DNA of 64,000 nucleotides from Pseudoalteromonas sp. P1-25 (GTDB lineage Bacteria; Pseudomonadota; Gammaproteobacteria; Enterobacterales; Alteromonadaceae), in contig NZ_LKDW01000013.1 in NCBI RefSeq assembly GCF_001401805.1, positions 1 to 64,000 on the forward strand. Reading direction: 5' to 3'. Below are positions 26,855-36,179 of the stretch, piece by piece. Each line of letters starts with the position of its first letter. The first letter of the stretch is position 1. A program made the translations under genes and the position numbers. The notes beneath the pieces are model-generated. The model was not told where the DNA came from. It worked only from the letters and a program-made list of their open reading frames with translations, and ran no database searches.

Positions 26855-27483
26855 CCTTCTGTGTTTGGCACTATTTGAATTTCTACACGGCGGTTTTGAG
26901 CTCGGCCGTTGGCGCTATCGTTAGTGGCTATTGGGCGGGTTTCGCCGTAGCCTGTAGTGCTAATACGTGCAGCCATAATTTGCTGGTTCACTAAGTAATT
27001 TTTAACGCTTTGCGCACGCTCACGCGATAGGTTCATGTTGTAGCTATCTTTACCTGTGCTATCTGTGTGACCTTCTACGCTTAAGTAGGTTTTTTCGTAC
27101 TTGTTCATTACTTTAGCAATAGCGTTTAGAGTATCGTTAAAACCTGATGAAATATAAGATTGGTCTGTCGCAAAGGTAATGTTAGATGGCATAACTAAAC
27201 GTAAGTTATCGCCTTCACGTACAACTTCCACACCAGAGCCTGCTAGTTCATCACGAAACGCTTCTTCTTGCTTATCCATGTAATCACCTACAGCAGCACC
27301 GGCTAGTGCGCCAATAGCTGCACCAATAAAGATACGCTTGTCTTTATGATTACCCGTTGCTTTACCTAATACGCCACCTGCGGCGGCACCAATTGCGGCA
27401 CCCTTGCCTGTGTTGTTCATTTCGCAACCACTTAGCAATACAGCTACTACGGTTACGCTTAAAAGTGATTTAGTTAAAGTCAT
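26851..27483 (-). CDS. OmpA-family lipoprotein with glycine zipper (YiaD-like)
   Basis: The 210-residue protein has a lipoprotein signal with LSGC at about 17-20, a glycine-zipper region (about 28-66, GAAIGAAAGGVLGKATG and IGAAIGALAGAAVGDYM) and a C-terminal OmpA peptidoglycan-binding domain (about 95-205) with SVEGHTDSTGKDSYNMNLS and GYGETRPIATNDSANGRAQNRRVEI. It would be held in the outer membrane and bind murein. A clear AGGA site precedes the ATG. Confidence 0.92.
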   Translation of the reverse strand: MTLTKSLLSVTVVAVLLSGCEMNNTGKGAAIGAAAGGVLGKATGNHKDKRIFIGAAIGALAGAAVGDYMDKQEEAFRDELAGSGVEVVREGDNLRLVMPSNITFATDQSYISSGFNDTLNAIAKVMNKYEKTYLSVEGHTDSTGKDSYNMNLSRERAQSVKNYLVNQQIMAARISTTGYGETRPIATNDSANGRAQNRRVEIQIVPNTEG

Positions 27484-27573
27484 GTGATGTCCTATTCATT
27501 AAGAATTATAAAGCGAGTATGCAAATACATGTATGAACAAACTATGAAGAGCATGTTAAAAGCAGTTCGCTTT

Positions 27574-27605
27574 ATACCAATCCACTTAATTAAGTGGATT
27601 GGTAT
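27574..27605. repeat. Perfect 32-bp palindrome made of two ATACCAATCC ends
   Basis: The half ATACCAATCCACTTAA is followed directly by its exact complement. The outer ATACCAATCC equals the ends of the dispersed elements near 24.5 and 45.4 kb, so this looks like an element reduced to its two inverted ends. It lies 92 bp before the chosen chrA start. A 32-base arm-to-arm palindrome could form a cruciform or an RNA hairpin in the chrA leader. Confidence 0.9.
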
Positions 27606-27697
27606 TATTTGTAGATTACGAATTAATGTATGCAATTAATAAAAGTGTCATACTCCTTTGTGACAATTTAATGAACCTTAAGGAGGATATGAGCTCA

Positions 27698-28849
27698 ATG
27701 TTAGTCGCTATTTTTAGACAGTTTTTTTTACTTGGCTGCATGAGTTTTGGTGGCCCTGCCGCACATTTAGGCTATTTTAAACGCCACTTTGTAGATACAT
27801 TAAATTGGTTAACCGATACTCGCTATGCCCAATTAATTAGTTTAAGCCAAGCATTGCCAGGGCCAGGCTCTAGCCAAGTTGGGTTTGCTATAGGCGTAGA
27901 ACGAGCAGGCCTATTAGGGGGTATTACCGCATTTATTGCATTCACCCTCCCTTCTTTTTTAATCATGTTATTACTAGCTGTAAGTGCACATCAATTTGAC
28001 GCTGTTTATTTTGCGGTTATTGCGGGATTAAAGTTATTTGCAGTGGTTATTGTGGCCGATGCCACGTTGGGCATGGCTAAAAGCTTTTGTACTAATTATG
28101 TTTTAAAGCTATTAGCATTACTAAGCACATTGGTGCTAATACTTATACCTATGCTGAGCACACAAATAGCTATTTTAGTTATTGCAGCCACCGTTGGCGC
28201 TATTTGGCCTATGCTCAAACTTGCTCAATCAAGTACCCCTAGTAGTAATAAAAGTAAGGTAAATTGGATTGCTTTAAGCATATTTGTACTCTTACTAGCT
28301 GTTAGCTTTATACCTTTAGGTCAAAATACCAATGTGTTTGCTGCTTTTTATCAGGCCGGTGCAATGGTGTTTGGTGGCGGACACGTTGTATTGCCAATAC
28401 TACAAGCGGGCTTACCCACACTAAGCGACGATCAATTTTTAAGTGCATATGCCAGTGCTCAAGCAATTCCAGGCCCCATGTTTACAATAGCCACTTACCT
28501 AGGCGCGCAACTCACTACAGAGCAGCCATTAATAGGGGCCATAGTTGCAACCCTACTTATTTTTACACCGGGCTTTTTATTAATGCTGGCGTTTCAAAAA
28601 AGCTGGTTAAATTTGGCTAACAAACCTCGCTTTGCAAGCTCTATTGCGGCGCTTAACGCAGCCGTAGTGGGCTTTTTAGCGGCGGCGTTGTACTCACCTA
28701 TTTGGACATCGGCCGTCCACAATCTATGGCAGGTTGCACTGGTTATTGCCGCTTTTGCATGGCTAAGAATGAAAAAGCCACCGATTTGGTGGCTATTAGC
28801 TTTATTTATTAGTGTGGGCCTTACTCAGTACTATTTGCCATTACTTTAA
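27698..28849 (+). CDS. chrA: ChrA family chromate transporter
   Basis: The 383-residue inner-membrane protein has two halves, each opening with the family motif: SFGGPAAHLGYFKRHFV near the start and FGGGHVVLPILQAGL near 215, plus PGPGSSQVGFAIG and IPGPMFTIATYLGAQL. It would move chromate out of the cell, or transport a related anion. A full TAAGGAGG site lies 11 bases before this ATG and only 2 before an ATG three codons upstream (27689), so the exact start is open. It overlaps the convergent MscS gene by 29 bp. Confidence 0.9.
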   Translation: MLVAIFRQFFLLGCMSFGGPAAHLGYFKRHFVDTLNWLTDTRYAQLISLSQALPGPGSSQVGFAIGVERAGLLGGITAFIAFTLPSFLIMLLLAVSAHQFDAVYFAVIAGLKLFAVVIVADATLGMAKSFCTNYVLKLLALLSTLVLILIPMLSTQIAILVIAATVGAIWPMLKLAQSSTPSSNKSKVNWIALSIFVLLLAVSFIPLGQNTNVFAAFYQAGAMVFGGGHVVLPILQAGLPTLSDDQFLSAYASAQAIPGPMFTIATYLGAQLTTEQPLIGAIVATLLIFTPGFLLMLAFQKSWLNLANKPRFASSIAALNAAVVGFLAAALYSPIWTSAVHNLWQVALVIAAFAWLRMKKPPIWWLLALFISVGLTQYYLPLL

Positions 28850-30065
28850 AAGTTGGCTTGTCGGTTTGCTGTGCATTAGGTGGGCTTAGTTGCCCGCTAA
28901 CACTTTGATACGCTCTTAGGCCAAATACAGGCAACACTGCCAATAAGTGATCCATAATTTCGGCTTGTAAATGCTCGTAAGATATCCAGCGTTTATCTTC
29001 ACTAAAGCAGTAAAACTCAATCGGCAAGCCATGGTTCATTGGTTGTAGCTCACGCACCATAAGCGTAAGTGAGGTATTTATTTTATTATGCTGCTTTAAA
29101 TAGCCCTCGGCGTAGCGGCGAAACAAGCCTAAGTTAGAGACCGGATCAGGCAACGAGGCAACACGTATATATTCGTGCAGTGGTATTGCTGCATCTATTT
29201 GTTTTCTAAATTCATCACTCACTAAACAAATGCTATGCATGTCTATATTAAGCGAGCGCTTAATGCGTCGGCCACCAGACTCTTGCATTCCGCGCCAGTT
29301 TTTGAACGAGCCCGCTACCAACATATAAGTAGGAATAGTGGTAATGGTGTTATCCCAGTTACGCACTTTTACGGTGTTTAGGCCTAAATCTATTACTTCA
29401 CCGTCGGCACCGTAGTTTTCTACTTGAATCCAATCACCGTAAGTAACTAATCGGTTTGCCGCAATTTGGATACTGGCTACAAAACCTAAAATAGTGTCTT
29501 TAAATACTAATAAAGTAACGGCGGCTATGGCACCAAAACCAGAGAGAATATAAGTAGGTGATTTTTCAAGCACTATGCTTACAATTAATATTGCACACAC
29601 AATAAAAGTAATAAGCTTAACAACCTGCAATAGCCCCTGTATTGGCACTTCACGAGCAAAATCTAGCTGGTTATAAATGGCCCCAGCAATACTTACAATG
29701 CTGCTAAAAATAAAGCCTACATAAATAATTAATATACCTTGACCAATGGTTTTTAGTATTTCTGCACTGAGTTCATTAACAGGGTAAACACTGTCGAAGG
29801 TTGCTAAAAAAAGCACGCTACATAACATACCTGCTATGCGCTTATTCAATTTGGTGAGCAGCGGCGAAAGTAAGCCTATACGTTCAGGAGATAACTTAGT
29901 CACCACTTTTTGAATGCCCGGCAGCATTAATCGGCGAGTAAATAAATACACCACCAGCAAAGAAAGCACACCAATAGAGGCTGCAGTAATTGCACTTAAA
30001 AAATCTGCGTCGGGTACTTTTTCAAACCAAGGAGCAATTAACTCCTGCAGGTGGGTATTGGTCAT
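28821..30065 (-). CDS. MscS-family mechanosensitive channel, YbdG-like
   Basis: The 414-residue protein has about five membrane helices before the MscS core. The pore helix and beta domain are seen in ILSGFGAIAAVTLLVFKDTILGFVASI, then GDWIQVENYGADGEVIDLGLNTVKVRNWDNTITTIPTYMLV and SFKNWRGMQESGGRRIKRSL. That pattern matches YbdG/YnaI-type channels, which open under osmotic downshift. Its start overlaps the stop of the acyltransferase gene by four bases, so the two are co-translated. Its 3-prime end overlaps chrA. Confidence 0.9.
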   Translation of the reverse strand: MTNTHLQELIAPWFEKVPDADFLSAITAASIGVLSLLVVYLFTRRLMLPGIQKVVTKLSPERIGLLSPLLTKLNKRIAGMLCSVLFLATFDSVYPVNELSAEILKTIGQGILIIYVGFIFSSIVSIAGAIYNQLDFAREVPIQGLLQVVKLITFIVCAILIVSIVLEKSPTYILSGFGAIAAVTLLVFKDTILGFVASIQIAANRLVTYGDWIQVENYGADGEVIDLGLNTVKVRNWDNTITTIPTYMLVAGSFKNWRGMQESGGRRIKRSLNIDMHSICLVSDEFRKQIDAAIPLHEYIRVASLPDPVSNLGLFRRYAEGYLKQHNKINTSLTLMVRELQPMNHGLPIEFYCFSEDKRWISYEHLQAEIMDHLLAVLPVFGLRAYQSVSGQLSPPNAQQTDKPTFKVMANSTE

Positions 30066-30982
30066 AGTGTTTCTACTTCCTTACTAATGTGTGGCTCAGG
30101 TAAATCGTGTTGAGCATAAATACTGGTAAGTTGCGCGTCTTTAGCAACCCATAGCTCATTAACGTACTTTTGAAAACTGCTTCTAAATGCTTTGTCGTGT
30201 TGGTAACTACCTAACATCTGCTGGTTAATAGCCAACACATCAATAGAAACATAAATCGAATCAAGCTCGCCCTTTAAAATATTGCGACAAACATGGCTTG
30301 TGCTGCCGCTGTACACCACACTGGTATTTAACATGGCATCAAATTGCTCGCCTAGTACCTCAAGAGCGAAAGCAATACCACCTGCTTTGGGCTTTAATAA
30401 GTACTTAAACGGGCTTTGCTGTTGTGCATGTTTAGCAGGTGTGTAGCGGGTGCCCTCTACAAAATTGATAATGGTGGTGGGGTTATCTCTAAAGTTACGG
30501 CAACTGTGTTTGGTGCGCTCAACGTCTAACCCTTTTAATTTGGGGTTTTTAGCCAGCTGGGCTTTAGTAACGCGCTTCATAAAAGGCATACCCATAGCCC
30601 ATGCGCCAGAGCCAATGAATGGTACGTACTTTAATTCATCTTTTAAAAAAAACTTTGGAGCTGGTAATACATTAATTGAACTAAGCACTACAATATCTAA
30701 CCAGCTCATATGATTACAAATTAGTAAGTACCAACTTTGCGAGTTTACATCGCCGTTAATATTGATGTTTATATTAGCGCAGCCAAGCCATAAACCAAGC
30801 CTATTGCCATTACACCAGCCTCGGTACAGGCTGTGCAGCATAGCGTTAATTATAGATAAAGGCAGTAAAAGCTTTATTAGACCTAGTAGTAAAACTAAGG
30901 AGCCAAAAATAATTAAATTTGAAAAAAACACGCAGCCTACAATTAAGCCATTGAGCCAATTTGGTAACCACTTTTTTAGCAT
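30062..30982 (-). CDS. PlsC-type acyltransferase, YihG-like (copy 2)
   Basis: The 306-residue protein has N-terminal membrane helices (about 10-45) and the acyltransferase motifs NHMSWLD (His-x4-Asp, catalytic), FLKDELKYVPFIG, FMKRVTK and FVEGTRYTPAKH. These fit the YihG group of 1-acyl-glycerol-3-phosphate acyltransferases, which act at the inner membrane. It follows a paralogue in the same direction by 26 bp and is coupled to the MscS gene by a four-base overlap. Confidence 0.9.
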   Translation of the reverse strand: MLKKWLPNWLNGLIVGCVFFSNLIIFGSLVLLLGLIKLLLPLSIINAMLHSLYRGWCNGNRLGLWLGCANINININGDVNSQSWYLLICNHMSWLDIVVLSSINVLPAPKFFLKDELKYVPFIGSGAWAMGMPFMKRVTKAQLAKNPKLKGLDVERTKHSCRNFRDNPTTIINFVEGTRYTPAKHAQQQSPFKYLLKPKAGGIAFALEVLGEQFDAMLNTSVVYSGSTSHVCRNILKGELDSIYVSIDVLAINQQMLGSYQHDKAFRSSFQKYVNELWVAKDAQLTSIYAQHDLPEPHISKEVETL

Positions 30983-31008
30983 AATTGTAAGCCCATTTTG
31001 TTGCCTTA

Positions 31009-31887
31009 TTATTTATGGTTTTGTTCGAGCTGCTGAATTGTTTGCTCTTTTTCTTCCCATAAACGGTTTAGTTCGCTTTGAAAGCCCACTCTAAACTCAG
31101 AGTCGCCAGTGTAATCACCAATCAACTCCTCGCTTACAGGGCGAATGTCTACATGCACATTAATTTGCTTCACTTTGCCACCGGCAAAGTCCATAAACGT
31201 AGGTATGCCATCGGGGTAATGGATTGTTACATTCACCACTTTAGAGATTTGCTCACCCATGGCTTGCATTACAAATGCAATCCCACCTGCTTTTGGTTTT
31301 AATAAATGTGGAAAAGGGCTGTTTTGACGTGCGTGTTTTTGCGTAGTAAAACGTGTACCTTCTACAAAGTTAACAATGCTTACTGGCATTTCTTTAAATT
31401 TTTCGCAGGCTTTACGGGTGGTTTCTATGTCCTTACCACGTAGCTTTGGGTTCTTTTTTAGCTGTGCTTTACTGGTACGGGTCATAAATGGAAAGTCGAG
31501 CGCCCACCAGCACACACCTAAAATTGGCACGTAAATAAGCTCTTTTTTTAAAAAAAAGTTTAAAAAAGGTATTTTTCGATTAAATACACGCTGCAGCACT
31601 AATATATCTACCCAGCTTTGATGATTAGCAATTACTAAGTACCAGTCTTTTAATTTGGTTTCTTCAAGTCCAGTCACATTAATTTTAGTTGGCGTGAATA
31701 AGCGTTGGTTAATGCTATTAACCGACACCCAAATAGTGGCACACTGCTTAGCAACCCAGCTTAAAAACTTTTGCATAGGTTTGATAGGGATTAATTTTAA
31801 TAGCCCACAAATAAAAATAGGTAAAAACCAAATAAGTGTGTTTATTGTGTAAAGTAAAATACTAAATACACTACGAATTACTGACAT
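31009..31887 (-). CDS. PlsC-type acyltransferase, YihG-like (copy 1)
   Basis: The 292-residue protein shows NHQSWVD, FLKKELIYVPILGVCWW, FMTRTSKAQLKKNPKLRGKD and FVEGTRFTTQKHARQNSPF, the same motif set as its downstream paralogue, and one or two N-terminal helices. Two adjacent copies that share motifs but differ in the membrane part suggest duplication with changed acyl or acceptor choice. The pair and the MscS gene form one transcription unit. Confidence 0.9.
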   Translation of the reverse strand: MSVIRSVFSILLYTINTLIWFLPIFICGLLKLIPIKPMQKFLSWVAKQCATIWVSVNSINQRLFTPTKINVTGLEETKLKDWYLVIANHQSWVDILVLQRVFNRKIPFLNFFLKKELIYVPILGVCWWALDFPFMTRTSKAQLKKNPKLRGKDIETTRKACEKFKEMPVSIVNFVEGTRFTTQKHARQNSPFPHLLKPKAGGIAFVMQAMGEQISKVVNVTIHYPDGIPTFMDFAGGKVKQINVHVDIRPVSEELIGDYTGDSEFRVGFQSELNRLWEEKEQTIQQLEQNHK

Positions 31888-31951
31888 TTATTTCTATTCC
31901 TTTAAACAATGCGCAGCAAACAACCGCGCTTTTAACACTGAGTATGTAAAG

Positions 31952-33832
31952 TTAATCTTCAAAGTAAGTATAACCTTCAAGGCCGGCATTTAGTTCAGCT
32001 AAATAGCCTGCTTTACACTGCTCAGACACTGCTAGCTTGTTGACCAATAGTTCAAAGTTTTGTGCCAAAATGGCGCTATCATAGTCAACAAACTTTAATA
32101 CATCCTTAACGCTATCACCTTTTATAGCATTGGTTAACACATAGCCCTCATCGTTTAGCTCTACATGTACTGAATCTGTGTCGCCAAATAGGTTATGTAG
32201 GTCACCTAAAATTTCTTGGTAGGCCCCTACCATAAACATAGCTATATGGTATTGCTCACCGTGTTGGTATTCAGGTATAGGTAAACTGGTCTCTATGCCT
32301 GCACCCTCTACGTACTCACGGATTTGTCCGTCAGAATCACAGGTAATATCTTGAATAATCGCACGCTGTGTAAGTGGCTTATCTAGGTTTTCGATTGGCA
32401 TAACCGGGAACAACTGCTCAATGCCCCATACATCAGGTAACGACTGAAACAGTGAAAAGTTAACAAATAGTTTGTCGGCTAACTTTTCGTGTAAATCGTC
32501 AAGTACCTCGCGGTGCGCACGCGCGTTATCGCTAAGTGATGCTCGCACTCGGTGCAAAATAGTAAAATATAACTGCTCTATTTTCGCCCACTCTAGCATG
32601 CTTACTAATCCATGCACGTATTGGTCATGGGCTTCGCTAAATAAGTGCATTGCATCGTGGTAAATCTCTAGCGCCATACGCGGGTTTAAACGCTGTAAAC
32701 ACTGCCACATTTCATCAAGTACTAACGCGCTATTTTGAAGTGGCGGCTCAGGGTTTGCATGATTGGGCGCTTTTTCTACGTCTATCACATCGGTAATTAA
32801 CACCGCGTGGTGCGCTGTTAAAGCACGCCCTGATTCGGTAATAATGGCAGGGTGCGTTAAACTATGCTGATCGCACACCTCAGCAAAAGCGTTAACCACA
32901 TTACGTGCGTATTCTTCAACGGTATAGTTCATCGAGCACGCACTACGTGAGCCTGAGCCTTCGTAATCTACGCCTAAGCCACCGCCTACATCAACGGTAT
33001 TGAGCGGTACACCTAGCTGAGTAAGTTCAGCAAAGTGGCGTGCACATTCGCGCAGGGCGCGGTGTATGTCGCGTATATTGGCAATTTGGGAGCCAATATG
33101 AAAATGCACCATTTGCATTAAATGCAATTTATTATGCTTTTTAAGCACCTCAACAGCACTAAGCACTTGCCCTGCGGTTAAACCAAATTTACCTTTTTCG
33201 CCCCCGGTATTTTGCCATTTTCCTTTACCCACCGAGTTTAAGCGAATGCGTATACCAATGGCTGGCTCTATGCCAAGGTTATCTATTTCCTCAAGTAAAG
33301 TAGTGAGTTCTGATAATTTTTCGACTACTATTTTAACACTGTGCCCCATAGCTTGACCAATACAAGCTAAACGTAAAAATTCACTGTCCTTATAGCCATT
33401 GCACACAATAGTAATGGGTTTATCAGCTATGCCTAAAATTGCCATTAGCTCGGGTTTTGAGCCAGCCTCAAGGCCAACTAAACCACTTGGGTGCGCCAAT
33501 AGCTTGCTTACCACAGAGCGCTGCTGATTAACCTTTATTGGGTATACACACGTATACTTGCCTTTGTACTCGCGGTTGCTTTGAGCAAGCGTAAATGCAT
33601 TAGTGAGCGTATCTACGCGGTTTTTTAAAATATCGGTAAAGCGAACTAATACCGGTAAGGTTAAACCTTGCTGCTTAAATTGTTCTGTGAGCTGCGTTAA
33701 AGAAATCGCATTTTTAGATTGGTCGCCATCTGGGTAAGCAACCAGCTCGCCTTGTGCGTTAATATCAAAATAGCCATCGCTCCAATGAGCAACATTATAT
33801 GTAGCGCGTGCTGTTTCTAAACCCCAACTCAT
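31952..33832 (-). CDS. speA: Biosynthetic arginine decarboxylase
   Basis: This PLP enzyme turns arginine into agmatine, the first step of one putrescine route. The 626-residue protein has the fold III barrel with YPIKVNQQ (PLP lysine) near 95-102, HFHIGSQI near 245, the glycine-rich GGGLGVDYEGSGS near 285, and the C-terminal ESGRALTAHHA region. It is shorter than the 658-residue E. coli enzyme but complete in motifs. No agmatinase gene (speB) is adjacent. speE is divergent across a 197-bp spacer. Confidence 0.97.
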   Translation of the reverse strand: MSWGLETARATYNVAHWSDGYFDINAQGELVAYPDGDQSKNAISLTQLTEQFKQQGLTLPVLVRFTDILKNRVDTLTNAFTLAQSNREYKGKYTCVYPIKVNQQRSVVSKLLAHPSGLVGLEAGSKPELMAILGIADKPITIVCNGYKDSEFLRLACIGQAMGHSVKIVVEKLSELTTLLEEIDNLGIEPAIGIRIRLNSVGKGKWQNTGGEKGKFGLTAGQVLSAVEVLKKHNKLHLMQMVHFHIGSQIANIRDIHRALRECARHFAELTQLGVPLNTVDVGGGLGVDYEGSGSRSACSMNYTVEEYARNVVNAFAEVCDQHSLTHPAIITESGRALTAHHAVLITDVIDVEKAPNHANPEPPLQNSALVLDEMWQCLQRLNPRMALEIYHDAMHLFSEAHDQYVHGLVSMLEWAKIEQLYFTILHRVRASLSDNARAHREVLDDLHEKLADKLFVNFSLFQSLPDVWGIEQLFPVMPIENLDKPLTQRAIIQDITCDSDGQIREYVEGAGIETSLPIPEYQHGEQYHIAMFMVGAYQEILGDLHNLFGDTDSVHVELNDEGYVLTNAIKGDSVKDVLKFVDYDSAILAQNFELLVNKLAVSEQCKAGYLAELNAGLEGYTYFED

Positions 33833-34029
33833 GGCAACTCTTCTTTAATCAATTAGCTATAAAGGCGCATTTTAATACGTCACTATCCCCTACGCTAACA
33901 AAAATTGAACTTTAACTCGATACTGGCTAACTTTATTGGCTAAGCAGTTAAAATTTCATTGAGCAAAACGCAAAGCGCTGGCAAAATTGCCCCCTTTTCA
34001 TACTCAACTTAAAAAGTGTAAAAGCAACT

Positions 34030-34893
34030 ATGGCAAATTTAGATCAAAGTAAGTGGTTTACAGAAATTAGCGACCGTGATGGTAGCGCATTTTCATTGCG
34101 TATTAACAAAAAGTTGGATGAAAAACAGTCTCCTTTTCAAAAGGTAGAAATGTTCGAAACCACAGACTTTGGTAATTTAATGATCATCGATGGTTGCACC
34201 ATGGTTAGCACTCGTGAAAACTTTTTTTATCATGAGATGATCAGCCACCCTGCACTTTTAGCGCACCCAAATCCTAAAAACGTGGTCATTATTGGCGGTG
34301 GCGATTGCGGTACATTACGTGAAGTTTTAAAACACCCAGGTGTAGAAACCGTAACGCAAATAGATATAGACGAAGTAGTAACGCAAATGTCGTTAAAATA
34401 CTTCCCAGAGCTTTGTGCGTCTAACAACGATACACGCGCAACCGTTATGTTTGGTGATGGCATTAAATACATGCGCGAAGCTGCGAGCGAGTCTATTGAT
34501 GTTGTTATTGTTGATGGCACAGACCCAGTAGGCCCAGGCGAGGGGTTATTTAACCACGCGTTTTACACGAGCTGCTTAAATGCACTTCGCCCGGGCGGTA
34601 TTTTAGTGCAGCAAAGCGAATCACCATTAATGCATATGCCACTATTAGTAGAAATGCGTGAGGCTATGTTAAGTGTAGGCTTTAACGATTTACAAACACT
34701 GCCATTTCCACAGCCAATTTACCCAAGCGGTTTATGGTCGGTAACGCTTGCTCGTAAATCACAAGCATTTTATGGCTTTAGAGAAGCCGATGCAGAGCAA
34801 GTTGCACAGCAAAGCGAATACTACAACAGCGGTATTCATCATGGCGCACTTGCTACACCAAACTTTATGAAACGCGCATTTGATAAAAAATAA
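34030..34893 (+). CDS. speE: Spermidine synthase
   Basis: The 287-residue enzyme transfers aminopropyl from decarboxylated S-adenosylmethionine to putrescine. It has the N-terminal beta domain, the nucleotide site VVIIGGGDCGTLREVLKH (the usual GGGDGG reads GGGDCG), and DGTDPVGPGEGLF with the catalytic aspartate. YPSGLWSVTLA marks the substrate side. The active-site cysteine replaces a glycine, which other marine SpeE proteins also tolerate to my knowledge. It ends at a clear terminator, and speD is not in the window. Confidence 0.95.
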   Translation: MANLDQSKWFTEISDRDGSAFSLRINKKLDEKQSPFQKVEMFETTDFGNLMIIDGCTMVSTRENFFYHEMISHPALLAHPNPKNVVIIGGGDCGTLREVLKHPGVETVTQIDIDEVVTQMSLKYFPELCASNNDTRATVMFGDGIKYMREAASESIDVVIVDGTDPVGPGEGLFNHAFYTSCLNALRPGGILVQQSESPLMHMPLLVEMREAMLSVGFNDLQTLPFPQPIYPSGLWSVTLARKSQAFYGFREADAEQVAQQSEYYNSGIHHGALATPNFMKRAFDKK

Positions 34894-34898
34894 ACACT

Positions 34899-34925
34899 AA
34901 GGGAGCCTATAAAGCTCCCTTTTTT
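34899..34925 (+). terminator. Terminator after speE
   Basis: An 8-bp stem (AAGGGAGC with GCTCCCTT) and a 7-base loop are followed by a run of T. It begins 6 bp after the speE stop. Confidence 0.92.
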
Positions 34926-34952
34926 AACATCTATTTTTTAAAATCGCCTTAG

Positions 34953-36179
34953 TTAAAAGCGCCATTGTGCGTTAGCCATAAGTTGCTGCTGCGATATTCG
35001 CTGAGCAAACCCACTACCCGGCCTATTTTGTACAAAGCTATGCAGCGCTGAACCCTCAACACCTATTTGTACCGTATCGGTTAATTGGTAACGCCACGTA
35101 GCTGTTAAGCCTTCGCCGTGGCTGGCGTTAGGGTCAAACGCGGTGGTGTCATCGTCATCTACTTTAAAATAGTCATACCTAAGCGATAACCTATGCTTAC
35201 CCGCCTTATGGCTAAGCATTAAATAATGGCTAAAAAAACGGTTATAAATAAGCTTATTAGCGCCCATTTCAGTTTTACCATCGAGTAGCTGGGCAATAAA
35301 ACGGGTTTTTCCTGTCAATTTATATAACCACGCTAAGCTGCTAAAACGAGTATGCCAAGCGTATTGACCGGTTGTGCGATTAAAAATGCTCGGATCGGCG
35401 TTATTATCATAATAATAAAACCTAAACTGCGAGCGCTTTAAATAATCCCAATGCACACCGGCGTAATAGCCAAAACGACCATCAACTTCTTCAAAAGGCA
35501 GTACTTGGTTAGCTTGCCAGCGTAATTCGTCGCTATTTAATGCCGCAATAGGTGCAAATTGTACACTTTCGTTAAAGGTTGTTTGCCTATCGTGCAATGC
35601 AAATCCGCGCCACGAAAGTAACGTCCCTGTTGGGTCGTTTCCTTTGTAAATAGCAGCACTCACACTAAAGCTGTGCTTAGAATTAAAACGTTTTCCGGGG
35701 CGCTTAATACTAAGCTCACCACCGACAGTGCGAAGTTCTTCGCCTATCCAGCTATTAATGGCCGAGTTTGTATAGTTATAGGGTGAAGTCCAGCCTATAT
35801 CGGGGTTTTCTAGCGACATACTAGGATAAAACCCACCGAGCTTTACATGCCATTTATAACGGCTGTTTACTAACGGCTGATACTGTAAATACGCTTGGCT
35901 TAAACCTAAAGTAGTTTTCGGCTCTTGATTGGCATTAACAACGGCATGTGCGCGCCAAGCACTACTTAATTCGGCCTTAAAGTCTATAATTCCTTGCGAT
36001 AACAAAATGCTATCACTGCTATCCCCATGGCGATATAAACCAATACCGCCATCTTGAAAGCTTTGTGTATCATCGCTTGCAACCGCACGTACCTGAATAA
36101 GCCCATTAACTTGCGAAAAAGCCGGTAGGCTCATAAAAAGTAAACTAAGTATTACTGTATTTTTGCGCTTAATAGTCAT
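34953..36179 (-). CDS. Outer-membrane beta-barrel protein, porin-like
   Basis: The product is about 408 residues, with a signal peptide (cleavage after PAFS, near 21) and a run of amphipathic strands ending in MANAQWRF with a terminal aromatic residue. Many strands carry aromatic girdle residues (QFRFYYYDNNAD, HYLMLSHKAGKHRLSLRYDYF). I do not recognise a named porin. The ATG at 36179 has GGA 8 bases upstream and lies inside the end of the cupredoxin gene (11-base overlap), so the two are coupled and probably work together. Confidence 0.75.
   Translation of the reverse strand: MTIKRKNTVILSLLFMSLPAFSQVNGLIQVRAVASDDTQSFQDGGIGLYRHGDSSDSILLSQGIIDFKAELSSAWRAHAVVNANQEPKTTLGLSQAYLQYQPLVNSRYKWHVKLGGFYPSMSLENPDIGWTSPYNYTNSAINSWIGEELRTVGGELSIKRPGKRFNSKHSFSVSAAIYKGNDPTGTLLSWRGFALHDRQTTFNESVQFAPIAALNSDELRWQANQVLPFEEVDGRFGYYAGVHWDYLKRSQFRFYYYDNNADPSIFNRTTGQYAWHTRFSSLAWLYKLTGKTRFIAQLLDGKTEMGANKLIYNRFFSHYLMLSHKAGKHRLSLRYDYFKVDDDDTTAFDPNASHGEGLTATWRYQLTDTVQIGVEGSALHSFVQNRPGSGFAQRISQQQLMANAQWRF

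Noticed and set aside
27599-27697. chrA starting 33 codons upstream
   Set aside because: The frame would begin inside the palindrome with residues unlike the family, and the strong TAAGGAGG site lies further downstream.
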